Shown here: positions 1 to 13,000 of the stretch, piece by piece
Layout of the letters: each line of letters opens with the position of its first letter
Numbering within the stretch: the stretch's first letter is position 1
NCBI GenBank assembly: GCA_040954595.2
Contig: CM082578.2
Coordinates: 4,278,001-4,342,000 of the forward strand
Length of the DNA: 64,000 nucleotides
Direction: 5' to 3'
Source: Balanoglossus misakiensis
Taxonomy: Eukaryota > Hemichordata
Program-made: the position numbers and the translations under genes
Notes under the pieces: generated by a model
Database searches by the model: none
The model's input: only the letters and a program-made list of their open reading frames with translations
Told to the model about the DNA's origin: nothing

Positions 1-963
1 ACTTGAGCTTATGAACTCCCATTTCTTAAACATGGCAAAAATCTGCCATCTTGAAATCGTGTCGACCATATGAGATTTTCATCACTCACTTAGGTAGCTT
101 AAAACCTATTTAAGGTGAGAATTATGTGCACATTGGACGCACAGTTTAGCATTCATGGTGTAACACATGTATTTATTTGACTTGAGTGCATAGGGACACA
201 GCATCAGAGCATGCTCAACATGTATATGCACGGTAGCTAAGGACAGTAATGCCACACATGATAAGAGCTCCCAAACTAAATAAAGGGTTTGTGCATACAG
301 TAGCTAGATTATACATGCAAGAAATTTCTGTCCATATAAAGTTGCTAGACATTAGTTTCACCAACTCGTGGCTGCTGGGAGGGTGAGATTAACAGAATAT
401 CACACTCTCAAGGACTTGGAATCAGATTTCTCACATACATTGGGGATATTTTGTCTGTGACTCCAGTGAAACCAATACAATCTCACACACCAAGGACCTG
501 GGTTATAATCCTCACTCACTGAGGATATTTTGTCCTGCACTCGTAGCACAACAAATATTGTGTGCTAAATCTAATCCCATGTCTTTGGTGGTGTGGGATT
601 CTATTTATACTCGGCTAGTATTTGCAAGCTTGCGTATGTTAATGAAGTTTGAATCTGAAAATAACACATTCCATCCTAGACTCTCTCACAGCCCACGGTT
701 CACTACAAGGCCCTTCACTGACGCGCCCTCAACCGTAGGAGAAGCCCCAAATTGTGTTGTGTAGCGAACCTCTCGCCGGGCACACATGCAATCAGACCAT
801 AACTTAGTCTGCATGGATGGCGAGAGGGGGCTGTGAGAGAGTCTAATTGCATGCAAAATTATCATATAAAGGCATGCTGCGCAAAATTGATGCACCAATA
901 ATTGAACACAAGGACTTGGTTTTAAAAAGCTGAGAAAAACATGAATTGCATGTAAACTCTTAC
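1..963. other. Intronic flank of DENND6 with degenerate repeats
   Basis: No exon is recognisable here on either strand. Positions about 409-490 and 492-570 form two degenerate copies sharing AAGGAC-TGG and GGATATTTTGTC. A foldback element occupies 677-845. Confidence 0.5.
677..845. mobile_element. Small TA-flanked foldback element (169 bp)
   Basis: Perfect 18-bp inverted repeats, TAGACTCTCTCACAGCCC at 677-694 and its complement at 828-845, bound a 133-bp core without coding capacity. The ends begin and finish with TA, compatible with TA target duplication of a Tc1/mariner-type MITE. Confidence 0.6.
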
Positions 964-1028
964 CTTCTGCAACCTTTTCAGGGTTGATTTGTCTTTATTT
1001 AGATACGCTTTGTACCTCGTGTATACCC
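964..1028 (-). CDS. DENND6: DENND6 exon 12
   Basis: This 65-nt exon encodes [20 protein letters not shown] and QK and ends at a GTAAGAG donor. It matches the PGVYT-YK-YLN-D---LK-LQK block. The next exon was not found between 1 and 963, so it lies outside the window. Confidence 0.9.
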
Positions 1029-4000
1029 CTACAGTGAGAGAAATTGAAAAGTATAAGAAAAATAAGCTTTGCTCCAAGGTTTTTAATGAATGGACATGAT
1101 TGAAGATAGGGTAGAGGCAAGTACTGCGGTGAAATAAGGCATTGTCGATGGGAATTTGTGTTAGCAAGACCAGAAGTATATAAAAATGCAATCTTAAAGA
1201 TAAGGTGAAGGCAAAGTGCTATGGTGAAAGGCATGGCGGATGGGTATTTTGTGTTAATAGCACGACAATTATTAAACAATAATGCAATGCAAGCCCACCT
1301 GGTTTGGATTCTAGTGTTTTTATGTTACTAGATCTCTTTTTCTTCCATGAACTTTTCTCTACAATGGGACAAATGAGAGACGCATCTTAGAAGGTGTATT
1401 AAGACATTGTTAAAATGATGCTTGTATCATGCAAACATATCACTGGTTTACACATTCTCTTAAGGTAGCTTATTTTCAATTACAAATTTCCTCAGAATTC
1501 ACGTGAAACTTATATATGACAAGATGTGTATTTTTACAATATTAAAGAAGTATTACAAATGAAATATTTGGAAATATATCTTGATATTAGGAGGTTATCG
1601 TCTGATGTCACCTCTTGGTTGGGCTGTATTAGTGAGAGTGTGGGAGTGGGCCTCATCACATGATGTCGAGTCGACTGTGACGCAGCTCACTACCACGAGA
1701 TGGAAAGTTAATAAGCTTGAAGTCAACACTATTACAAAACAGTCCCTCAAGAAAGACGGTCGGAAAACTCCTGGGTCCCTAAATGTTATGATGGGCATTA
1801 TAGTTTGCTTGAAGGTTAAATGTTTATTGGATGTTTACTCAGTTAATCCAATTAACTCCATTGGAGCAGACATGAAGCTGTTTGTATCAGATTAGCATAT
1901 GTAGTTTTTTCAAGAATGCATCATAACTTATTGATGCACATATGTGCAAAAATTCTGTGTACTGTTAATGTTATTGTGGCAGAAATGTCATTTATGATAA
2001 AGTCCCTCCACCAACACGTTGACGCTAACCCTGCCCTTATCGATCAGAATGTGAACTGGGAACGCATTATGGAAAGTGACCACAGCTGACTGCATTTGTA
2101 GGGCTTCCTTTCTGTTCATCGGCGATCAACCCAGCTCCAAAAGCAACATGGAATTTTCATACAATATTCTCACTAACATCAATCACTGTGGCAAAATAAC
2201 AGTGATCCAGCACATGGTGTTTATACCATGCATCTTAACTAGAAGATTGACAATGGCTATCAAATTTGAAAAAAAAATGCATTTTTAAGGGTACAAAGAT
2301 GAAACACTTGAAGTTGAAGCATAAGAAACACACACTTAAGACACTGCCATCTTAGAAAGCCCTTGCTCGCTCGATAGTAAAGTGATGGCCGCTTGCTTCA
2401 TAGGAAAAAAAACACAACTCTAAGATGTTCACGTGACCATAATGCGCATCCCACAGCTAATTCGCCCATTCACACGTCAAACAATAGGGGATAACAACCG
2501 CCTTTCTTGAGGGACTGTGTACGAAATAAAGCAGAGGCCTTTAATTTTATTGTTTACGAGTCTCATATCTGTGAAATGTTTGATGCCGACAATTATTAAT
2601 GGGACAAAGTCTCTCTCTTGCTGCCTTTTTTCCATTAATTATGTTTGATACAAGACACAGTTTTTGTTATTCCACATGTGGATATATAGTGAATCAACGT
2701 TCGACCACACACAACTTCCATCCAGTTTGTAGGATATGAGTAAAAATCTCACCAAAATGAATAAACGGTAAACACCGATTATTGATTTTGGTGAGTTTTT
2801 CACTCTCGTGTCTACATGTGAGATGGAAGTTATATCCACATGTAGAATAACAAAAACGGTATCTTGTATCAAACATAATTGAGAGAAAGGGGCCAGCAAG
2901 ACAGAGACTTTGTCCCTTTAATTCTCCATTTTGAGAGCAAAATGGCAATTTTCATTCTTTTATTTCACCCAACCATTGACAAGCTTGTTTGAAGTCCTGC
3001 TGTCAATATTTCTTAAACTTCACTTACCTATAGGACCCATTTCTCCTATTCTAATGATATGTGGCCAATGTTGAAGCGTTTTAGCAAAAAAGGGGTTTGT
3101 AACTCCAAGTACAACTGCTGGGCTGTAAAGACAAAATATACATTCAAGGGATCAGTCTTAAAAGTTAGTGCTTCTTGACATGGTACACATTATCACCTGA
3201 ATATGAGTTCCCCGCTGGCTTTGACTAACAAACAAACACTGAAAATTTGATTGCAGAAAAAGGCTGGGCATGCTGGATTAAGGTGGCATTGCATAAAAAG
3301 TTGTGATTTTTGCCAAATTTTACTTTTTTACATAAATCGGTAGGCCTAATACTGACCCACACCCTGACTAATACGTCTTGGCGGAAATGGTGCATAATCA
3401 CCCCAAAATAGCACTTTTCCGGGGATCAATAATATTTGCAACTCAAACAAAAGTTCAAAATCTCAGCTTCCAGAATATATATGGTTTATGGGGGTTTTAA
3501 CTTTGTCTTTGATGAGAAATAGGCCTCTGAAAAAGTCTCGACGGTTTCATGCAATGCCACCTTAAAAGGACAAAGTCTCTCTCTCAGCTGCCCTTTTTCC
3601 ATTAATTATGTTTGATACAAGACACCGTTTATGCTATTCTACATGTGGATAGATAGTGAATCAACGTTCAACCACACACACCTCCCATCCCGTTTGTAGG
3701 ATATGAGAGTAAAAAACTTGCCAAAACGAATAAATGGTAGAGACCAGTTATTCATTTTGGCGAGTTTTTTCACTCTCGTGCCTACAAATGGGCTGGAAGT
3801 TGTGTGTGGTTGAACGTTAATTCATAATATGTCCACATGTAGAATAGCATAAACGGTGTCTGGTTTCAAACATAATTAATGGAAAAAGGGCTGCGAGAGA
3901 AAGACTTTGTCCCTTTAATACACACATTTCAAGTTATGTGAGATATACATGTACTAATATTCTGGGTGTTATTCCTGGTGCAACGGTACAAGTTAAGGTT

Positions 4001-7000
4001 ACTTTGAAATGCAGTCTCTGGGTAGAAGCAACACACATCAGTGCTTGATAAGCACAAAGATTTGACAATTCCAGTACTGCCTGTAACAAAGACATTGTTT
4101 CTATTCAAAATCAAGACTTCTGCTTTCTTTTTATTATCTATAAAACTCTCGATTATAGAAAAGATGCCAGTATGTGATATCTGTTCTTGCTGCAGGGTCA
4201 TCAGGTCATGGATGTCAGTTGACCACTTGTGCATGTAATGAGCAACTACATGATTGGATATTTACAGGTCATATACAGAGAGGTTATGAAGCTCTGTCAT
4301 ACTGAACACCTATTGCCTGGCCCTACGGCCTCGGGAAATAGCATGTGATTCTGGTAACTCACAGCCCCTCGGGTGTAATAAACGGCTGCTATGGCCCAAT
4401 ATAGGCCAGGCCATAGGTGTTTTATAATAAACCTCATGCTAACAGTTGGGAAAATCTTGCAATTTTCTCTTGAGGTTGGCAGACGACATCTTCAGCAGTG
4501 GCAATTGTGTCAGACGACGCGACGCTGATTGACGTGACCACGTTGGTCACGTGACCGGTTTATTAGGGGACCAAGCGCCCTCAGGCGCTTGGTCCCCTTC
4601 TGTTATTGCTGGAGTTTTTCTTCTTTCTTCTTGAGTCGTTTTTTTGCTCCCGTTTTTCTCAAAATCGACGTGGCCTAGGACCTTGAAATTTGGCACGATG
4701 GTTGGGGCCCATGAGTACAGGTGCACCTGCCCTTTGAATTTGTAATTAGTCACGTGACTTGGTGGCTATAATCGAGCGAAATTTTCAAATTGACCTAATT
4801 TGCACGTTAATGGGGGCATGTACATTCTTTTCGCGATTTTTGTAGACCATGTGGCCAAAATCCCCTGTGCCAAATTTCAAGGTCCTAGGCCACGTCGATT
4901 TTGAGAAGAAGATTTTTGTAATATTTTTCGCATTTTTTGGTGGACACTGGGGCATCGGACTTTGACCGTCATTACATAATGTTGTGGAGATCTCATTAGC
5001 AGGCTACTCACTTCTGGCGGGTTGCAGTAGTCCTTGGAAAATCGGCTGAAATACATAAACTGACCAGTGATTATTTTCCACGGAATGAATTTTGGGACAA
5101 CACATTATCGGAGTTCAGGCTGTGTTAGGGCGTTTATTGAATTACGCTGAGTTTGTTAGCTAATGCTGTTCAAATGTTTCTATCCAGACCCGGCTACACT
5201 GGTTAACATTCAATGTAATGCGGCGGCGGACTTTGACCCTCAGTCGCTAATGTGGCCGAAATACGTCAGCAGACCAGTGATTTTCTTGCACGTAGGGAGT
5301 ATGGTACCAGCAATAATCAGAGATCAGGCTTCTTTGCCGTTCAACAGTTCCTACTTCAGTCGTGACGTTGCAACTGAACGTTCAGTATGGGGTTCGGCCC
5401 GCAGGTGGCCGTGGGGGTTATCAGGTCTTCATGCAGCTGTATGGGACCAAAATAATACGCCCGATTCGGGGGTCACCTGTGACACCTGTGTAACTCAATG
5501 ATGTGCATGCGTAATTGTGGAGTCAATGAAAGGGATGCTAGCGTGGTATTTGTTGCACATGGATCAATTTGAAGTCCGATTTTCCTGTCAAGTTATGGGC
5601 GACCTTATGTGACATTTCACCTACTTTTGCTTAGTTAGCATCCACAGCAGATGCATGCAGCTTTGGCGTTGGGGGGGGGGGGTCGGCATATACGGATGGG
5701 GCCATAATGATATACCAAAGGCGGGGTCCCCTGTTGCACCTGCCTAAGTCATTGATTTTGTACATTTAATTGGACACTAACCAACAGGGCAATATGTGTG
5801 GTTTTTGTTCCACAGGGACGAATGTAAGTGTCAGTTTGTTTTTGCCCAAATGTATAAGTTGATTTGGATGACCTCTGTCGTACAGTGCCATATCTCAGCC
5901 CGTTGTACAGGTGCAGCTTTGTTATTTGGAGGGATGAAACTATCATGAAATGTCAAATACAGGGGGATACCTGCGACACCTGCTTTATTCATGTATTACG
6001 TGCATACCTAATGGTAGGCAAAGTGAAAAGGCTGCAAATGTAGGATTTGTTGCACATGACATAAACAGGAATGAACATTTTTTGTCAAATTTTTGGGTGA
6101 CCTCAGGTGTCCATTGACCTTTCAATATGTTAGCACGCACATCATATATAGCCAGGTGTTTGGAGGGGTAGGGTAGGACACGCTGCGTCATGAAATGCTA
6201 AATTCCTGGGGCCACCTGTAACTTACTCGCGTAACTCATTATTATGGCCATATCTAATTTGACAAACCCAAACAGCGAGGATTTTCCGTTGTCTTGAATA
6301 TGAACCAAATAAGAATCCTAATTTTTGGCCCAATTTTTGGGTACCCTCAGCTGACCTTTGAAGTATACTAACTGAAGTACTTACAACGTAGAAGTTCACC
6401 TTTGGTTGTTGTGTTTGTACTTGTAAGACATCCATTTCGGGTGGTTGCCTACTTCCCCATATCTCTATATCCAGAGCAAATACAGCCTACGCATTTGAAT
6501 GGTACAACCCTGAATGGAGTCTAATGGTTATTAACTCTATGCTTGGGCCCCTTCAACGCTGCTTGCAGCTTTAATATTTTTTCTGCTATTTCCCTAGGGA
6601 TTCATAGTCGATTCTATTTTCCTATCACGTGACAGATTCTGGCGAATCACGACACAGTATTAGCATGAGGTATATTATACTATTTTCTATTCTAACGACT
6701 TTGAAGAAAAGAGGTAAATATTGAAACAAAAAGTTCACACACTAACTAATCGTGCACAGCTAAGCATATACTGTAAAACATGTTATTTTCGCGAGTTGAA
6801 ATTTTTGCAATATCGAGAGAGGCCACTGTTACGCGAGTATTAATTTTTTGGGTTTGACAATGTAGTACATCACACATTGTGTTTTCACAACTATATTTAC
6901 GCGAGTCTTTATTTTCGCGTTGTTTTGGGTCTTGCGTATTTTGCGTAAATTTATTGCTCGCGAAAAAAACATGTTTTACAGTATTGAAATGGAAGAATTC

Positions 7001-10000
7001 TGCTGGAAGTGATAGGCTGACTTTAGACTGTAAAATACACAAAATATTAATTTTTTACATGAAAAGGTTAAAGTATACTTACGGGGCTTGTGTTCTTGTG
7101 GTGTATTCTTTAAACTCACTATCATGTATTGTAAAATAAGGTCTGTAATCTGATGTGTATTTCAATGGTGATATCATGCTGACCAAGGCCTGCACTGTGT
7201 CTGAACAAATTGTAGGTGAAGACGCCATCACTACAATTGGCTGCAAAAGACAAACATGCATACATAGTATAAGACTGAATGAAAGTAAACATAATTAAGT
7301 TACCAGGTTCACACAGGGTAAAATTAGAGACACTATTTCCCGTCTCAAATCTAAGCCGTTTCACAACCACTATACACCGTTCACACGTGGGTTTTAAGAC
7401 GGTATCTGATCTGAGAAGCTTCAGAACAGTCTTAATGGTGTGTGTGTGTGTGTGTGTGTGTGACCCCCATTCATGTTACAAAAGATAGCATCAGAATTGA
7501 ACAACTTTGGACAATCGCATACAATTTGAAGAAAGAAGTTCGGATAGTTTTTAAACTCACAATTAGAGGATTAGCTTCTTTCCCATCAGTTCTTTACTTT
7601 TCTTTTCTTTTATGACAAGTTATTTATAAACTTGAAAATACCATGCATTTGATTTTTGTCCATGACATTAATACATACATTCTATAGGATAAAACAGTTT
7701 AAGGGATTGTCAACTTGAACATAATGAAATCAGTCACTACAAGTACACATAGTAATCGAATAGCCCACCTCATTTGTTAGGATGAGTTCCCATAGTAACT
7801 GTATATGTGGTAAAACTGGCTGGAAACATCTAAATACATCAACTTCATTAATTGACGGTATGATGATAGGGGGCGCACTTCCCGGTGACTGTTGAAAACA
7901 TTATACAGAAGAAAATCACAAGAAAATCATCAAGTTATTTTGTCATACTTGCTCTTGTGCTGTATTATCTATCTATCTATTTTTATTGCCAAAGTGTTCC
8001 TGTAAATTTCATCTGAATGTGTATCCTTAAGTGTTTTTGGCTCATTGTTTGAGTGCAATGACTCCGAGTCTGAATGTAGTCCAAATGTTTTTTTCTTCTT
8101 TGAACATGAATAATGTCACTCTAAAGATGACTCCATGACAACCATATTGATTTGTATCGCACAACAAATGTGACATGCATCTTCCCTCTATATTATCTAA
8201 TCCTTCTACCGAGTTTGGTATAAATTAGTCCAGGCATCTCTGAGAAATGGTTACGGATGGACAGAAAGATGCATGGAAAGACGCTGCTGATTGTATAAGT
8301 CCCCTTCGGAAACTAACACTTAGCAAAACTATTTCTGAACAACAGAATATACATAAATCTTCAATCCAAATGAGTACTGTATCACTCTTTAATAGAGCAC
8401 TCAGTGTTCTCCCCAGAGCAATAAACACATAGTGGCCACCACTCTTTAATTTTGAGAAAACAATAGAACTTTATTCACATAGTTTACACTGTTATGCAAA
8501 TTAGCCACTACACTATCAGAACTTCTTGGAGAGAACTCTTGAACTGCATATGAATCTTGAAAACTCACCAGCAGTGCCTTTTTCATCTGTGACTGTGATG
8601 CTGATTTCTCTTGTTTGGCAGGTATTCTGACTTGTAAAACCACACCCATTATCGGTAAATGTAATGTTTCTCCAGGATACGGTGAAGGCCACTGGTCAAT
8701 ATCGTGACAAGCTGATGAAGACACAGATATATGATCTCATTATGTTTAGCTTTCAGGACAGAAATGTTAAAGGTGTACGGTCACCTATGCAAATTTAGCC
8801 ACAGTTACCACATGGCAAATTGAGGTCTAACCAATCAAATTGATGAAATAAAGAATGAAACGTGAGGAAAGAATGTGGTTGGTTTCAGTGGGTGGCACAC
8901 ACACAAAAAAGGCGCCACCATATGTTCTTTATAACATTCAAATACGCTAACTTTGCTGTATATGGGCGTATGTAGATTGGTGTGACCTCACACCTATAAA
9001 TAAAACTTGCATCTTGGACTACGCTTGTCACTACTAGCATTATAAGAACACATAGCAGCTTTCAAAAGAGTACTTAAGACAAATAATGATACATGCAATA
9101 CAGTTAATACCGGGAAATTGCTTAAAGAACAGTAAAAATAAGAATGAAATGTAAGGAAAGAATATCGTTTGTTTTAATTTGATTGATGTCACTCGTTGGT
9201 ATTGACCTACATGTACATATACAGTACGACATTCATATTATGTATGAACTTACCTGCTTCCAAGCAAGGCTCGCCATTATCAAAATATTCGGGAGCTACT
9301 ATTTCAATCAACTGAGTAAATAAATTGATATATGGTACCTTTGTAACCAACACAACTGACTGAAAAATAGAAAAAGAAAATGAAATGTTACAAAGCTATT
9401 TGTGATGTCATTCAGGTGTTTGCCACAGAAATGAAAATTTCAAGCAATAACTACTTTCCTGGTTGGTTTCATTATCACTAACAAACATAAGCAGTGATTT
9501 TGCGCAGTCACAAAAATAGAGTTCAATGAAAAATACAAAATCTTCCCCATCCTTAAATTTTGTTACAATTAACTTTGTACATTTATTCTGTATAGCTCCA
9601 CTGACACACCCAGGGCTTTTGCTACCCGATCACCAACTTGCCAAAACGACAAAAAATTTTTAAAAAGCGACTAAAAATTTAATTTGGCAATGTAGTTGGC
9701 CAAGGAACATATTTTCCCCCAAAACAATCATTTTGAACCATCAAACCAACATATTTTCCCAAAAAAACAATAGTTTCAAATCTTCAAACCATCTTTCCAA
9801 ATAACTGCAGTCCGACGTGAAGGCGGATTTGCTCAATGTCAGCGTCTCAACAAAACTTTTTTTGACAGGTACCGACACATGCGCTTTTAGTGAGAGCACT
9901 CAGCAGAGACCAAATGCTTCTGATGGGCCCTCAACATCATCATCAACTGAACGAAATTTCCAGGACAATCAGAAGTATTCTGCTTTTCATCATTGAAGTG

Positions 10001-13000
10001 TGCTGTAATGGACTGTTTGAATGGTAGAGGAAGACGAAGTTTGCTCTGTGTACGACCTCAACCAAGTTTTGAAATGTACTTTCACAGCATCTACTGAGCC
10101 ACATACTGTAAAACGAATTATTTTCGCAAGACATACATTTTCGTGAAATACGCGAGAGCAAAAAGACGTGAAAATAAAAAGTTGCGTAAAATGTTTTTCG
10201 GAGATAACTATCCAGTCAATATAAGAGAACGCGAACATTAATCCTCGCGTAACAGTTGCCTCCTTTGATATCGCGAAAATTTCCTGTCGCGAAAATAACC
10301 CGTTTTACAGTAGTCCCGCTTTACAGCTAGTGGCTGGGAAGGTTCACTGATACAGGTAAATCGCCAAACACACAAGTTTTGCTCGCTGAAGAAAACTTTT
10401 CAGGCTGGTTACAATAAATGGCTAGCTAGCTTACTTGACCACCAGTGCCTATATGTCATTTTCCAAGGACTTCAATTTTTAATTTCCACCCATCATCAGG
10501 ATTGTAAACAAGGCTCTTGTTACAAGCTTAATTATGTGAGCAGCAATAAACATATGATGTTTATGTGAAAATCATGACCTTTTCGTGTAAAATATTACCA
10601 GTGATATTTCACAAATGCCACAAGAAGGACATGGGCATAATATTGCAACATACCTTTTGAAAATAGCCTCGCCGTGAAGTTTTATCTCTGACTTGGCGGA
10701 AATATACAAAACCATGGAAATATGCATTTTCACCCTGAAATGTAAACAAGTTTATAAAATAACAAATGCAATAGAAACTGAGATGTGATATTCATAGCCT
10801 TTTGTTGCAATGTAATACAATGAAAACATGTCTGGAATACAAATTGTGATAATAAGAATTATTTAAGATCTTAAAAATATCCATGCTACTACCACAGTCT
10901 TAGTGAAATGATCATTAACTTCCTTTTCATTTTTCTTCAAAGGAGATCTTACCTGTAATGGCAATGGACCTCTTCTTTCATAAGCATTCCTGGCACTGAG
11001 TGTAGTAGATTTTCTATTAACAACTGAAGTATGTTGTCTGATACGAAAGTTAAACTGAGTATCCCCCATACAACCTGCAAAAGACCATCCAAATCCAATT
11101 ATAAACTAGGAAAACATATTTATATTATATAATGTTTCCAATAATATCAAAATATAATCACTATTTTAACCACATTGTTAGCAGGTTGTGCCCTGCATAC
11201 CTAACTGCAAAGAAAACAGATCATGAGAGGCCTCTCAGCTCGTTTGAACATTTTCAGCAAGGACAATTTCATTTGAACAAAATCCCATTTTAAATTTAGG
11301 TCCAGCATGCATCTGCACAGCAAATATCAACTTCAAGGTGATGGATGGAGGGGTTCTCATGGTTTTGCTGTGGACTTTCATACATGTACATACATAAATA
11401 TAGCTCAACACACATTCCTGGGGTGTGTAATACAGAGGCAGATTATCACTCCCGACATCACAACAGAGACACAGAGTGGATGTTAAACAAACATTTTGTG
11501 CATCAAATAGCCGAAAAATTTGGGGAACCAGAAATTGACCTATTTGCCTCCAGGTTGAATTACCAGTTCAACAAATATGTATCATGGCAACCTGACCCAC
11601 ATGCACTTGCAGTTGATGCATTTAGCTTAGATTGATCTAAATGGTATTTTTATGCATTCCTTCCTTTCAGTGTACTCCCGAGAACAATACAGAAAATACA
11701 ACTGGAAAAAGCGAGGGGAATTCTGATAGTGCGGTGCCATTTTGGACAACTCAACCATGGTTTTCCACCATGACGAAGTGCCTGATTGCAGACCCTGTCC
11801 TCCTACCAAAAGGAAACTCAATACTGACTCTACCCCAGGACAAGTCAGCAAAACACCCATTGTCAAAGAAACTATTGTCAGGCAATCCCTCAGAAGCAGA
11901 GGACTATCAAAGACAGTTACAGAAGTCATCCTTCAGTCCTGGAGACCAGGGACAAAAAGGACAATACAACTCCTATTTGGAACGATGGAAAGACTTTTGT
12001 AGTGAGAGGAAAATTAATACACATAAACCAACTGTAGCTGCAGCTCTGGATTTCCTAGCAATGTTATACAAATCAGGGCTGGGCTATAGTGCTATCAATA
12101 CTGCCAGATCAGCTTTGTCATCTCTTATTACACTGTCAGACGACAACTCAAACTTTGGATCTCATCCACTTGTCACTCAATTCATGAAGGGCGTTTTCAA
12201 TGACAGGCCATCACTGCCGAGATACAAGGTGACATGGGATGTTGGCAATTGTACTTAGACTCCTCCGCCAGTGGTCACCGGTCAAGACTCTGTCCCTTAA
12301 AATCTTGACTTTGAAATTAGTGACTCTAGTTGCACTTTTATCGGCTCAGCGAGCCCAGACTATACATCTTATAGACATTAGGAATATTGTCAATACAAAA
12401 CAAGGGATCATCATTAAAGGGACAAAATCTCTCTCTCGCTGCCCTTTTTCCATTAATTTTGTTTAATACAAGACACCGTTTATGTTATTCTACATGTGGA
12501 TATATAGTGAATCAACGTTCGACAACACACAACTTCCATCCCACTTGTAGACACGAGAGTGAAAAACTTGGCAAAATGAATAATCGGTGATTACCATTTA
12601 TTCATTTGGGCGAGATTTTTACCCTCATATCCTACACATTAAACCACTAGAATTACCTGCTTACCCTCCAGATAGGAGACTTTGTGTACTTACTGTTCTA
12701 AAAGAGTATATCACTCGTATGAAGCCATTGAGAAACAAAGAAACTGCATTGTTTATCAGTTATGTTGGAAAACATTTTCCTGTTGGAAAATCCACTATTT
12801 CTAGGTGGATCAAAAACACACTTGGTATTGCTGGTTTAGATTTAACTGTTTTCAAGACACACAGTGTTCGTGCTGTTACCAGTTGAAAGAATTCTTTCCT
12901 CTGTTGGCTGGGCTAACGAAAAGACTTTTGCCAAATTTTACAAAAAGCCCATTGTTCCTGTTAGAAACTTGGCCGTATGATTTTAAACACGACCAAACAG

